Source: Erwinia aphidicola (GTDB lineage Bacteria > Pseudomonadota > Gammaproteobacteria > Enterobacterales > Enterobacteriaceae). Taken from it: a stretch of 64,000 nt of DNA. A model generated the notes under the pieces. That model saw only the letters and a list, made by a program, of their open reading frames with translations, made no database searches and was not told where the DNA came from. This document shows positions 15,552 to 23,932 of the stretch, piece by piece (positions within the stretch are counted from its first letter, which is position 1; every line of letters starts with the position of its first letter). The stretch lies in assembly GCF_024169515.1 (NCBI RefSeq), contig NZ_JAMKCQ010000001.1, positions 2,418,001 to 2,482,000 on the forward strand, written 5' to 3'. The translations under genes and the position numbers were made by a program.

Positions 15552-16649
15552 TTACAGCGCGTCGGCGGGCTGAGTCAGTGGTTTTTTAATCAAATCCTGA
15601 TGGCTGAGGATAGTATTACGGCCCTGGTTTTTTGCCAGATATAATGCCCTATCTGCATTAGCCAGCGCAGTGTCAAAATCTTCTTCAATCAGTGGCGCAA
15701 TTCCGGCGCTGACGGTGACGTGTGTTGCGACCCGATCGTTAAAGTGATGAGGAATATCCAGGTCGAGCACGTACTGGCGGATGCGCTCGGCCAGCTTCAG
15801 GGCAATCGACTCATTCACGTTGGTCAGCAGCACCAAAAACTCTTCGCCGCCGTAGCGGCTGACGATATCGCGCGAGCGCACGGCATCACGGATCGCCACT
15901 GATACCCGCGCCAGCGCCTGGTCACCCATCGCATGGCCGTAATTGTCGTTATAGGCTTTGAAATGGTCGATATCCAGCAGCAGCACAAAGTGGCTGCCAG
16001 CGTGATTCTCCAGAATATTTTCCAGGCGGTTTTTCAGCCCGCGCCGGTTATACAGCCCGGTCAGCGGGTCAAGCATGCTGAGATCGCTGTAGGTCTCTTT
16101 CTCTTCATACAGCTGGCTCACTAACCGCCGGGTAAAGTGGTCGCGGCGGCGCTGCATCAGGTGGTGCAGGGTGAAGCCAATCAGCGGCAGCGTAATCGTG
16201 AACAGTATTAGCAGCGTGTTTTGCCCCTGATCGAGCATCAGCACCGCCACGGAGGCCGGGGCGGTATGCAGGCAAAAGGCCAGCAGGTGATCTCCCAGCG
16301 CAATGGCGCTGATAAAGAACACGCTGACCAGCGCCATCATCAGATAGCTGTCGTCAAAATAAAACGCCTGATTATACTTAACCACAATTTGCCACGCCCA
16401 AAGTATTCCGGTAATCAGCGCCGCAATATTTAATAGCGGAAATTTCCCTAAAGGCTTTAACAACATCCATATCAGTAAGGTGACGCTCATTATTACTATC
16501 GCGAGGGAGGGCTTGGTTACCATTGACGCGGCATAGCCATTCACGCGCAGCATGCAGAATGAAGCGGTAGCTGTGTTTAAAAATAGAAATAGCATCAGCG
16601 ATAGCCGACGCTTGCTGTGCAGCAATTCATCGTAGCTTTGTATTTTCAT
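15552..16649 (-). CDS. Membrane-bound diguanylate cyclase (GGDEF)
   Basis: A 365-residue protein with about six membrane helices (residues 15-165) as an uncharacterised sensory part, a short linker, and a complete GGDEF domain. DPLTGLYNRRG begins the domain (194-204). The active-site signature is GGEEF (267-271), which is catalytically competent. An RSRD inhibitory site (258-261) lies exactly five residues before it, so feedback by c-di-GMP is expected. The enzyme makes c-di-GMP from two GTP and would favour surface attachment or matrix production. Its promoter lies in 16650-16830, next to the Fur-like boxes of the divergent gene. Confidence 0.93.
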   Translation of the reverse strand: MKIQSYDELLHSKRRLSLMLFLFLNTATASFCMLRVNGYAASMVTKPSLAIVIMSVTLLIWMLLKPLGKFPLLNIAALITGILWAWQIVVKYNQAFYFDDSYLMMALVSVFFISAIALGDHLLAFCLHTAPASVAVLMLDQGQNTLLILFTITLPLIGFTLHHLMQRRRDHFTRRLVSQLYEEKETYSDLSMLDPLTGLYNRRGLKNRLENILENHAGSHFVLLLDIDHFKAYNDNYGHAMGDQALARVSVAIRDAVRSRDIVSRYGGEEFLVLLTNVNESIALKLAERIRQYVLDLDIPHHFNDRVATHVTVSAGIAPLIEEDFDTALANADRALYLAKNQGRNTILSHQDLIKKPLTQPADAL

Positions 16650-16823
16650 TATGAATACTCATGACTGCCCTGAAATATCAAAACGCTATCATTGCGTGAT
16701 GGCCGATATCCCAACCTGGAATAGTTTTGAGTTGTTATTATAAGAATTATCTTAATAGTGTTCGCTGCCAATCTACCACTTTAAGCTGGAACTGTCATCT
16801 GCGGGGTCAAAGTTTCAACAATG

Positions 16824-16872
16824 TTGCTGCAAAATGATAAGAACTATCATATGCTATTGGTAATCATTATCA
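16824..16872 (+). promoter_or_regulatory. Promoter with two Fur-like boxes
   Basis: TGATAAGAACTATCA (16835-16849) and TGGTAATCATTATCA (16858-16872) match the 7-1-7 Fur pattern TGATAATnATTATCA at 12-13 of 14 positions. They overlap a possible promoter TTGCTG (16824-16829), 17 bp, TCATAT (16847-16852). Iron-dependent repression of the gene at 16904 is implied; an effect on the divergent cyclase is possible. Confidence 0.7.
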
Positions 16873-16903
16873 TTTGTAAGCGTGTGGATTAGGGGGAAGC
16901 TGG

Positions 16904-17140
16904 ATGATAGGTAAAAGACTGGATAGCGGCTGGGGGATCCTGCTGCCGTGCGCCATGATGCCACTGGTGGCGATGATGGAGCTGTCGTTCAGTGAATGGC
17001 GCGTGCTGATGGTGGCGGCGTTCCTCGCAACCCTGGTGATGCTGTTTCATAAACGGCTGCGTCACTACATGCTGCTGCCATCGTGCATAGCACTGGCGGG
17101 CGGCGTTGCGGCGATTTTGGTGAATTTTACGTCAGGGTGA
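16904..17140 (+). CDS. Small membrane protein, DUF1435-like
   Basis: A 78-residue, strongly hydrophobic protein with three membrane segments (about residues 10-26, 31-45 and 54-75) separated by a short basic HKRLRH loop. Size and pattern fit the enterobacterial DUF1435 family, whose function is unknown. A GGGGGAAGC ribosome site precedes ATG 16904. Two Fur-like boxes and a promoter lie about 30-80 bp upstream, so the protein may be made under iron limitation. Confidence 0.75.
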   Translation: MIGKRLDSGWGILLPCAMMPLVAMMELSFSEWRVLMVAAFLATLVMLFHKRLRHYMLLPSCIALAGGVAAILVNFTSG

Positions 17141-17241
17141 TGAACGGATAAAACAGGGATGAACAGACAATAACAGGGAGTGTTGATATCAGAGAGAAAA
17201 CGGATGGAATAAGGTGGGAGTCACTACTGAGGGATTCAACA

Positions 17242-17328
17242 TGGTGCGAAGAGAGGGACTTGAACCCTCACGTCCGTTAAGACACTAACACCTGAAGCTA
17301 GCGCGTCTACCAATTCCGCCACCTTCGC
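17242..17328 (-). tRNA. leuQ: tRNA-Leu (CAG)
   Basis: 87 nt on the minus strand: GCGAAGG acceptor, long variable arm, anticodon CAG in a TTCAGGT loop, encoded CCA. It is the last transcribed of three identical-looking copies; the symbol follows E. coli leuVPQ order beside rsmC. Confidence 0.95.
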
Positions 17329-17370
17329 GTCCTGTTGAACTATCGTACTGCTTATTCATATCACCGCAAA

Positions 17371-17457
17371 TGGTGCGAAGAGAGGGACTTGAACCCTCAC
17401 GTCCGTTAAGACACTAACACCTGAAGCTAGCGCGTCTACCAATTCCGCCACCTTCGC
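17371..17457 (-). tRNA. leuP: tRNA-Leu (CAG)
   Basis: Same 87-nt sequence as the flanking copies, with CAG anticodon and encoded CCA. It lies 42 bp from the downstream copy and 33 bp from the upstream one, consistent with one processed transcript. Confidence 0.95.
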
Positions 17458-17490
17458 GCAGATGCTGCGTAATATGAACAACGTGGTTTT

Positions 17491-17577
17491 TGGTGCGAAG
17501 AGAGGGACTTGAACCCTCACGTCCGTTAAGACACTAACACCTGAAGCTAGCGCGTCTACCAATTCCGCCACCTTCGC
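17491..17577 (-). tRNA. leuV: tRNA-Leu (CAG)
   Basis: First-transcribed of the three tRNA-Leu(CAG) genes, 87 nt with long variable arm and encoded CCA. A strong promoter with a GC-rich discriminator lies 35-71 bp upstream. Confidence 0.95.
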
Positions 17578-17611
17578 ATACCCGCAACATAACAACGTTA
17601 TATCGCAACCA

Positions 17612-17648
17612 CGGAGGCGCATTCTAGAGATTTTACCAGGGACGTCAA
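17612..17648 (-). promoter_or_regulatory. Stringent-type promoter of the tRNA-Leu cluster
   Basis: On the minus strand TTGACG (17643-17648), a 16-bp spacer and TAGAAT (17621-17626) are followed by the GC-rich discriminator GCGCCTCCG (17612-17620). That combination is characteristic of stable-RNA promoters under growth-rate and ppGpp control. Confidence 0.8.
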
Positions 17649-17710
17649 CAGTTATTTCTTATTGTTGAAACAACAGCCTGGAAAAACAGCGCTGCCGTAA
17701 CGTTTGAAGC

Positions 17711-17730
17711 GGGTCGGGCATGCCCGACCC
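17711..17730. repeat. GCATGC-centred extragenic palindrome
   Basis: GGGTCGGGCATGCCCGACCC, identical to the copy at 11325-11344. It sits just after the rsmC stop and before the tRNA promoter, where it can serve as a transcription end for rsmC. Confidence 0.85.
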
Positions 17731-17746
17731 TACGGATTGCGGCGTA

Positions 17747-18775
17747 CTATTTCTTTGGTGGGCGGCCTTTAACGGCGCGGTACACTTTGAAACGGCCATT
17801 CTGTAGCAGCACTTCGTGGCTGCCGAAGGTTTCGTCCAGCACCTGCGGATAAGGCAGGAAGGCGTTGGCGACAATGCGCAGCTCACCGCCGGTGTTCAGG
17901 TGGGTGATGGCCCCGCGGATCAGCGTCTGTGCCGCATCCAGGCTGGTCTGCACGCCATCGTGGAATGGCGGGTTAGAGATGATCATATCGAAGCGGCCGG
18001 GGATGTCGGAGTAAACATTACTGGCGAACACTTCGCCTTCCAGCTGGTTGGCTGCCAGCGTGGCTTTACTGGCTTCAATCGCCGCCGCGTTGACATCGGT
18101 CAGCGTCAGGCGCACTTTTGGCGAGAAGCTGGCGATCATCGCGGAGAGCACCCCGGCGCCGCAGCCCATATCCAGCACTTTGCCTTTCATATGCGGTTTG
18201 AGGGTGGAGAGCAGCAGCTGGCTACCGATGTCCAGACCGTCGCGGCTGAACACCCCCGGCAGGGTTTTCACCGTCAGGTCGCCCAGCGGGTATTCGTCCC
18301 AGAAGGTATCGACGTCGAACGCTGGCTGTTTCTCCAGCTGGCCGTGATACAGACCGCAGCGGCGCGCGCTGTCGATTTTCTCAAGTGAACACCAGCCTTC
18401 CAGCATCTGCTCGGCGCTGCGCACGCCGCTGCGGTTTTCACCGATGACGAAAACATCGCTACCCACCGGCAGCAGGGCCAGCAGGTTTTGCAGCTGGAAC
18501 TGCGCTTCCGGCTTGTTCTTCGGCCAGTAGTACACCAGCGTATTGCAGTCGGCGACCATGTCGGCCGTGGCGACGAGGCCATAATGGGCATTTTCTCCCA
18601 GGGCGCGGCTGAGGATCTGCCAGTGATGATACTGCTGGGTATGTACCCGGCTGAGCGCGGTATCCAGTTGGGCGGGCAGGTCATCCTGCAGGTCGCCAGC
18701 AAACAGCACGCGGCGTTCAGTAAATTCATCACTGTGGCGCAGTATCACTTCACTGGCCGGGGTAAATGCGGACAT
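17747..18775 (-). CDS. rsmC: 16S rRNA (guanine1207-N2)-methyltransferase
   Basis: A 342-residue protein that matches E. coli RsmC (343) along its length. It uses S-adenosylmethionine to methylate G1207 of 16S rRNA in the 30S subunit. The N-terminal half is the degenerate non-catalytic methyltransferase-like domain ([18 protein letters not shown] start). The C-terminal catalytic half has the SAM motif [13 protein letters not shown] and the N2-guanine methylase motif ISNPPFHDG. The start at 18775 is fixed by AGGAG 6 nt upstream and by the E. coli protein; a longer open frame exists but has no such support. It is divergent from holD. Confidence 0.97.
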   Translation of the reverse strand: MSAFTPASEVILRHSDEFTERRVLFAGDLQDDLPAQLDTALSRVHTQQYHHWQILSRALGENAHYGLVATADMVADCNTLVYYWPKNKPEAQFQLQNLLALLPVGSDVFVIGENRSGVRSAEQMLEGWCSLEKIDSARRCGLYHGQLEKQPAFDVDTFWDEYPLGDLTVKTLPGVFSRDGLDIGSQLLLSTLKPHMKGKVLDMGCGAGVLSAMIASFSPKVRLTLTDVNAAAIEASKATLAANQLEGEVFASNVYSDIPGRFDMIISNPPFHDGVQTSLDAAQTLIRGAITHLNTGGELRIVANAFLPYPQVLDETFGSHEVLLQNGRFKVYRAVKGRPPKK

Positions 18776-18882
18776 CGATGGCTCCTTTAATTTCAGAGCG
18801 GGGATTATAGTCGTTTGTTGGCTCTTAATCATCGGGTTTGCTAGCATAGGCGCGCAAACGGGCGACCAGACAGGAAAAAAAG

Positions 18883-19302
18883 ATGTCTTCCAGACGTGAC
18901 TGGTTATTACAGCAAATGGGCATAACGCAGTATACGCTGCGGCGTCCGCGCGCCCTGCAGGGGGAGATTGCGGTGACGTTACCCGCTGAAACTCGCCTGG
19001 TGATTGTGGCGGATACCCCGCCCGTCCTGCAGGATCCGCTGGTGGCGGACGTGCTGCGCGCTCTTAACCTGCAGGCACCGCAGGTGCAATTACTCACTCC
19101 CGACCAGCTGGCGATGTTGCCGGATGACGCCCGCTGTAACAGCTGGCGTTTAGGGCTGGACGCCCCGGTGGCCTTAGCCGGAACTCAAATCGCTTCGCCA
19201 GTGCTGGCGGAGCTTTATCACAATGCCGACGCCAAACGGGCGCTCTGGCTGCAAATTTGCCAACATGAATCAGATTTCTTTACTCACCACGCAAGACCTT
19301 GA
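18883..19302 (+). CDS. holD: DNA polymerase III psi subunit
   Basis: A 139-residue homologue of E. coli HolD (137). It begins [20 protein letters not shown], the conserved N-terminal segment that binds the clamp loader, and keeps the [15 protein letters not shown] strand. Psi links the clamp loader through chi to SSB during replication. AGGAAAAAAAG precedes the ATG. Its 3' end overlaps rimI by 38 nt, the overlapping holD-rimI arrangement of E. coli, so the two are co-translated. Confidence 0.95.
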   Translation: MSSRRDWLLQQMGITQYTLRRPRALQGEIAVTLPAETRLVIVADTPPVLQDPLVADVLRALNLQAPQVQLLTPDQLAMLPDDARCNSWRLGLDAPVALAGTQIASPVLAELYHNADAKRALWLQICQHESDFFTHHARP

Positions 19303-19705
19303 GCCGGCGTTTGCCATTGAGCAGCGTAGCCACGCTTTCCCCTGGACAGAAAAGACACTCGCCAGCAATCAGGGCGAGCGCTATCTGAATTTTGCCCTGC
19401 GCGTCGACGGCGTGCTGGCAGCCTTCGCCATTACGCAGGTGGTGCTGGATGAAGCGACGCTGTTTAACCTGGCGGTAGACCCGGCCTTTCAGCGCCGTGG
19501 CCTCGGGCGGGAGCTGTTACGTCATCTGATCGGCGAGCTGGAGCAGCGCGGGGTGATGACGCTGTGGCTGGAAGTGCGCGCCTCAAACGCTGCTGCTATC
19601 GCGCTCTATGAGCAGCTGGATTTCAACGAGGTCTCGATCCGCCGTAACTATTATCCAACCAGAGACGGTAAAGAAGACGCGATCATGATGGCCCTCACGA
19701 TATAA
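19265..19705 (+). CDS. rimI: Ribosomal protein S18 alanine N-acetyltransferase
   Basis: A 146-residue GNAT acetyltransferase that acetylates the N-terminal alanine of ribosomal protein S18. The acetyl-CoA loop QRRGLGRELL (about residues 76-85), the HAFPWTEKTLASNQGERYLNF region and the C-terminal FNEVSIRRNYYP are diagnostic. The start at 19265 (MNQISLL) is chosen by comparison with E. coli RimI; an in-frame upstream ATG at 19223 would add 14 unrelated residues inside holD. Confidence 0.96.
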   Translation: MNQISLLTTQDLEPAFAIEQRSHAFPWTEKTLASNQGERYLNFALRVDGVLAAFAITQVVLDEATLFNLAVDPAFQRRGLGRELLRHLIGELEQRGVMTLWLEVRASNAAAIALYEQLDFNEVSIRRNYYPTRDGKEDAIMMALTI

Positions 19706-19749
19706 ATGACACATTACGCCTGACCTTCAGGTAAGTAAGGAATGCTCCA

Positions 19750-20430
19750 ATGCTACAAAACCGTGACTGGATTCTTTTTGACGCTGACGAAACGCTGTTC
19801 CACTTTGATGCGTTCGCCGGCTTGCAGCGTCTGTTTCAGCAGTACGATGTGCAGTTCAACAAGGCGGACTACGACGACTACCAGGCGATCAACAAGCCGC
19901 TGTGGGTCGACTACCAGAACGGCGCTATCAGCGCACTGCAGCTGCAGCAGCGTCGATTCGAAGGCTGGGCCAGCAGGCTGAACGTCACCGCGCACCATCT
20001 TAACAGCGGTTTCCTGACGGCGATGGCCGAGATCTGCACGCCGCTGCCGGGTGCCGTTGAGTTACTCAACGCGCTGAAGGGGAGGGTGAAGATGGGGATT
20101 ATCACCAACGGCTTTACCGCACTGCAGCAGGCGCGTCTGGAGCGTACCGGCTTCCTCGGCTACTTCGATCTGCTGGTGATCTCCGAACAGGTCGGCCACG
20201 CCAAACCGCACCCGGCAATCTTTGATTATGCTCTGAACCAGATGGGCAACCCGCCGCGCGAGCGCGTGCTGATGGTGGGTGACAACCCGGATTCCGATAT
20301 TCTTGGTGGCATCAACGCCGGCATGGCGACCTGCTGGCTGAATGCCGATGGCCGCAGCCTGCCGGAAGGCATTGCGCCGACCTGGCAGGTGACTTCTCTG
20401 AACGAACTACAACGTCTGCTGGGTCTTTAA
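19750..20430 (+). CDS. yjjG: Pyrimidine 5'-nucleotidase (HAD family)
   Basis: A 226-residue HAD phosphatase closely following E. coli YjjG, a dUMP/UMP/dTMP nucleotidase that also removes non-canonical pyrimidine nucleotides. HAD motif I is FDADETLF (about residues 10-17, nucleophile Asp10), motif II ITNGF, motif III Lys in [10 protein letters not shown], and motif [17 protein letters not shown] gives the ribosome site before ATG 19750. It ends the conserved rsmC-region block; in E. coli prfC follows directly, whereas here a non-coding AT-rich stretch and a T6SS locus follow. Confidence 0.96.
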   Translation: MLQNRDWILFDADETLFHFDAFAGLQRLFQQYDVQFNKADYDDYQAINKPLWVDYQNGAISALQLQQRRFEGWASRLNVTAHHLNSGFLTAMAEICTPLPGAVELLNALKGRVKMGIITNGFTALQQARLERTGFLGYFDLLVISEQVGHAKPHPAIFDYALNQMGNPPRERVLMVGDNPDSDILGGINAGMATCWLNADGRSLPEGIAPTWQVTSLNELQRLLGL

Positions 20431-21511
20431 CCCCCCGGCTGCCTGCGGCTGATTGTCCTGATTGGCCGCGGGTGATGTCCCTATTTGCCCCTTCTCTGCC
20501 CCCTCGAGGGCGAAATTCTCTCCATTTTTGAGACACTTATAGCCAGTGAACGCCCATCCTTAAATTTGTCTTAACCAGCCAAATTAGAGCTTTCTGCTGC
20601 CTTCGTAGTGGTTATTACTCTCATTTACTGCCTTGTGGCACAGAACCAGGATTTAAGTCTGATACCCCAATCTCATTGTGGCCGGGCGCTAACTGCGTCT
20701 CATTTAGTACCGGCATAAACAGTTTTTTTAAAAATTTTTTGTTTCGGGTATTTCACAATTTTGCACGTCAATTACGCGATTTGATAAATAATCAATAAGA
20801 ATTTCTAGGATTAATCCTAAGCAACTTCTGAAATTGAGTGATATTTGTCTTAACATTGATAGTTAAGCAAACCTAATCATAACTTAAGTGGATTAAGCAC
20901 GTTGAATTGTTGAATGTTGTCTGTAAACTTATCGTGAAATTTACAAATAAATACTTCCCATTACCTTTTTGAGATGACTTTTGTCAGCCTCATGCGGTAG
21001 CTATAGCCAAATTCCAGCGCGACCACTCTTTGTAACTTGATGTTATTGATCGTAATTACGGTTGTTCGCTGGTATGGTAAGGATTGTTGCCGCCTGTGGT
21101 GCTTTACAATCCATTTTTGGCTTCATTTGGAGCTGTAGCCATAAGTTTCCGAATTATAAGCGTAATGGAAGCTATCTGGTCTAATCTGTTCTAATCGTAA
21201 CCTATTGATTTTTACTTTTATAATCGCTGCAAATTAATCAATGATCCTGGGTGGTACCGTTATCACTCTCGGCTTATTGATGTATCGCTTAAGTGAATCA
21301 GTAATCTTGTCTGATGTGAGCTTTTGATCAATCTCGCCTGCAGGAAGCAGCGGATAAATCCTGGTGACTTGATTCTTGCCTGGCTCAGCAGCGCTTCGCT
21401 GGCAAATGCCCGGCACGCTGCCCCCTTCCTGCTGGTTAAATCTGTACTGCTGTCTTTTTTTGGTGCTGTTCTGCGGGCATATCTGCCCGTCCCTGTCATT
21501 TTGAGAAACGT
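20431..21511. other. AT-rich non-coding leader before the T6SS locus
   Basis: I see no gene in these 1081 bp. Base composition drops sharply from that of yjjG, with many A/T runs and stops in all frames. The short open frames near 21324-21515 have no ribosome site or motifs. The stretch most likely carries the T6SS promoter and silencer (H-NS-type) sites; no sigma-54 promoter with both TGGCAC and TTGC boxes is apparent. Confidence 0.6.
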
Positions 21512-21520
21512 ATGAGGATC

Positions 21521-22021
21521 ATGGTGAAAATTCGTATCGCATTAAGCCTGCTGTTTGTGTTGAGCGTTGCCGGATGCAAAGCACCACCGCCGCCAATGAC
21601 GGATGACACGATTGTTTCCAGTACTGTCGATGGGGTGAAGCTGAGCTATCGCCACGCTATCACTCCGCCGCAGAGCTTCACGCCCGTCAACGAAGAGTAC
21701 CGTGCGCTGTACGGCGCCTCAGTGATGAGCCGACCTGACTTTGGCGGCAAGCTGGTGCGTAACCTGGATAACGCGCAGAGCTTCACCGTGCTGGGAACGG
21801 TAGAGAATAACTGGCTGGCAATTGCCGAAAGCGGGCAGGAGCAGCTGCTGGGCTACGTGCCGCTGCGAGCCGGTGTGAAAAGCGACATTTACGACAAAAC
21901 GATAAAGGCCGATCAGCGCCGTAAGCGCGTGCGCGCTCCAGCGAAAAAGACCTGCGTTGCGGTGGATGGCGATAGCAAAGCGTGCCAGAGCAGCAACAGC
22001 GGAACCTGGATCATCGATTAA
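21521..22021 (+). CDS. T6SS-associated SH3-like lipoprotein
   Basis: A 166-residue predicted lipoprotein: MVKIRIALSLLFVLSVAGC gives a signal peptide with lipobox and Cys19 as lipidation site. The central part (RALYGASVMSRPDFGGKLV, then QSFTVLGTVENNWLAIAES and LGYVPLRAGV) reads like a bacterial SH3 domain. The C-terminal tail has two Cys (KKTCVAVDG and SKACQSS). GAGG before ATG 21521 favours that start over ATG 21512. As the first gene of the T6SS run, 20 nt before tssJ, it may assist the membrane complex at the outer membrane or cell wall. No standard tss name is certain. Confidence 0.75.
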   Translation: MVKIRIALSLLFVLSVAGCKAPPPPMTDDTIVSSTVDGVKLSYRHAITPPQSFTPVNEEYRALYGASVMSRPDFGGKLVRNLDNAQSFTVLGTVENNWLAIAESGQEQLLGYVPLRAGVKSDIYDKTIKADQRRKRVRAPAKKTCVAVDGDSKACQSSNSGTWIID

Positions 22022-22041
22022 TCGTTAATGGTCGCCCGATT

Positions 22042-22548
22042 ATGAACAGACTGAATATTTGGCGCCTGAGCCTTCAGGTGCTTTGCCTCACCGCGCTGGC
22101 ACTGCTGGCCGGCTGCGGTTCATCTTCACGAGACACACCCACGCAATACAGCCTGCTGTTCCAGGCGCATCCGCAAATTAACCAGTCGGCACCGCTGAAA
22201 GTGCGCGTGCTGTGGCTGAAATCCGATGCGGATTTCATGTCGGCTGATTTTTACTCTCTGCAAAACAACGCGCAGAGCGTGCTGGGTGCCAACCTGCTGG
22301 ACAGCGAGCAGTTCTTCCTGATGCCGGGCCAAACCAATAAAAAAATCGTCGGGCAGAACAACCCTGGCGCGCGCTACATCGCCATCATGGCGGAATACCA
22401 GGCGCTGGATGGCAAGAGATGGCGTCTCTCCCTGCCGTTACCGCAGCCTTCAGACAGCCGTTTTTATGAGGTCTGGAAGGGGTCGGACGATGAGCTGCAT
22501 GCCGAAGTCATTGCGGATATCAGCGGCATCCGCGTGGTGAAAAACTGA
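22042..22548 (+). CDS. tssJ: T6SS outer-membrane lipoprotein TssJ
   Basis: A 168-residue TssJ (VasD/Lip). The signal peptide ends in lipobox ALLAGC, with Cys near residue 23. The mature part has the transthyretin-like strand pattern with the family segments LKVRVLWLKSDADFMSADFYSL and LGANLLDSEQFFLMPGQ. TssJ anchors TssM to the outer membrane. I take ATG 22042 because the signal peptide begins there; an in-frame upstream start at 21982 would overlap the preceding gene. The ribosome site is weak, so translation may be coupled to the gene before. Confidence 0.95.
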   Translation: MNRLNIWRLSLQVLCLTALALLAGCGSSSRDTPTQYSLLFQAHPQINQSAPLKVRVLWLKSDADFMSADFYSLQNNAQSVLGANLLDSEQFFLMPGQTNKKIVGQNNPGARYIAIMAEYQALDGKRWRLSLPLPQPSDSRFYEVWKGSDDELHAEVIADISGIRVVKN

Positions 22549-22571
22549 CAGCGCCGGAGACAGGAGCCAAT

Positions 22572-23915
22572 ATGAGCAAAGCAGAAAAAGTGGTCTGGAC
22601 CGAAGGCATGTTCCTGCGCCCGCACCATTTCCAGCAGTCTGAAAGCCACCTGCACAGCACCCTGCGTGACTGGGGCCTGGCACAGCGCCCCTATCTGTGG
22701 GGGCTGCACGATATCGAATTCGACGAGGCGATGCTGCGCCAGGGCAAAGTGGCGCTGGTCTCCGCCAGCGGGCTGCTGCCGGATGGCACCGCCTTCTCGT
22801 TTCGCGATGCGCGCCAGTCGCCACCCCCGCTAAGCATTCCGGACAACCAAACCAACGTGAAAGTGGTGCTGGCACTGCCGGTACGGCGCGGCGGGCGCGA
22901 AGAGGTGATTTTCAGCGAAGCGGGGGATTCCCTGGCGCGCTTTATCAGCTTCGAACGCGAAGTCGATGATTACAACGCTATCTCGGTCGGTCAGGCGGCC
23001 GTGCAGTTCGGGCGCCTGCGCCTGCGGCTAATGCTGGAGAGCGAACTGACCGCGGAATGGACGGCGATTGGCGTGGCGCGGGTCAGCGAAAAGCGCAGCG
23101 ACAGCCAGCTGCGCCTCGACAGCAGCTATATCCCGCCGATGCTTAACGCCATCAGCCAGCCGCTGCTGTACGAATATGTCGGCGATATTCACGGCCTGCT
23201 GGAGCAGCGCAGCCAGCAGATCGGCCAGCGCCTGCAGCAGTCCGGGCGCTTCAATACCGCTGATATGGTCGACTTTATGCTGCTGGCGCTGATCAACCAG
23301 CAGCTGGGCCACATCAGCCATGTTAAAAATCTGCCGCTGCTGCACCCGGAAGCGCTGTTCCAGCACTGGCTGGCCTTTGCCAGCGAGCTCACCAGCTGGA
23401 CGCCGCAGCGCGGGCCGCACAATACGCTGCCGGTGTATAACCACGACGATCTGGCAGGCTGCTTCGGGCAACTGACGCTGCTGCTGCGCCAGGGGCTGTC
23501 GCAGGTGATGGAAGAGAACGCCATCCAGCTGCCGCTGACCGAGCGCTCCCACGGCCTTAACGTGGCGACGGTTACCGAAGCGTCAATGGTGCGCGAGTTT
23601 GGCTTTGTGCTGGCGGTGCGCGCTAACGTACCGGCCGACGCGCTGCAAACTCACTTCCCGGCGCAGATGAAAGTCGCCCCGGTGACCAAAATTCGCGATC
23701 TGGTGCAGCTGCAGCTGCCGGGCATGGTGCTGCGCGCGATGCCGACCGCACCGCCGCAAATCCCCTGGCACGCCGGTTACAACTACTTCCAGCTGGAGAA
23801 GGGCGGGGAGTTATGGAAAGAGATGGAGAAGTCCGGGGCCTTTGCCCTGCATCTCGCCGGGGAGTTCCCGGGGCTGGAGATGGAATTCTGGGCAATCCGC
23901 AGTCACGCCGTCTGA
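22572..23915 (+). CDS. tssK: T6SS baseplate-membrane complex adaptor TssK
   Basis: A 447-residue TssK, about the usual length. The start, VVWTEGMFLRPHHFQQSESH, is the family signature; LLPDGTAFSF and NLPLLHPEALFQHWLAFASEL follow. TssK trimers resemble phage receptor-binding proteins and connect the TssFG wedges to the TssL/TssM membrane complex in the cytoplasm. ACAGGAG precedes the ATG. It lies between tssJ and tssL with short gaps, as in many proteobacterial loci. Confidence 0.97.
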   Translation: MSKAEKVVWTEGMFLRPHHFQQSESHLHSTLRDWGLAQRPYLWGLHDIEFDEAMLRQGKVALVSASGLLPDGTAFSFRDARQSPPPLSIPDNQTNVKVVLALPVRRGGREEVIFSEAGDSLARFISFEREVDDYNAISVGQAAVQFGRLRLRLMLESELTAEWTAIGVARVSEKRSDSQLRLDSSYIPPMLNAISQPLLYEYVGDIHGLLEQRSQQIGQRLQQSGRFNTADMVDFMLLALINQQLGHISHVKNLPLLHPEALFQHWLAFASELTSWTPQRGPHNTLPVYNHDDLAGCFGQLTLLLRQGLSQVMEENAIQLPLTERSHGLNVATVTEASMVREFGFVLAVRANVPADALQTHFPAQMKVAPVTKIRDLVQLQLPGMVLRAMPTAPPQIPWHAGYNYFQLEKGGELWKEMEKSGAFALHLAGEFPGLEMEFWAIRSHAV

Positions 23916-23932
23916 GCAGGGAATGAATCACC

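Noticed and set aside
15513..15644. A 41-43 codon frame with an AAGGAG site that starts in the cyclase terminator and runs antisense into the cyclase 3' end.
   Set aside because: It begins inside a hairpin terminator, overlaps a convincing gene on the other strand, and its product has no recognisable pattern.
20431..21511. A sigma-54 promoter in the T6SS leader (a TGGCAC occurs near 20637).
   Set aside because: No TTGC box follows at the required spacing.
21324..21515. A short + strand frame just before the SH3-like lipoprotein gene.
   Set aside because: No ribosome site, no motif, and it overlaps the start of the better supported lipoprotein.
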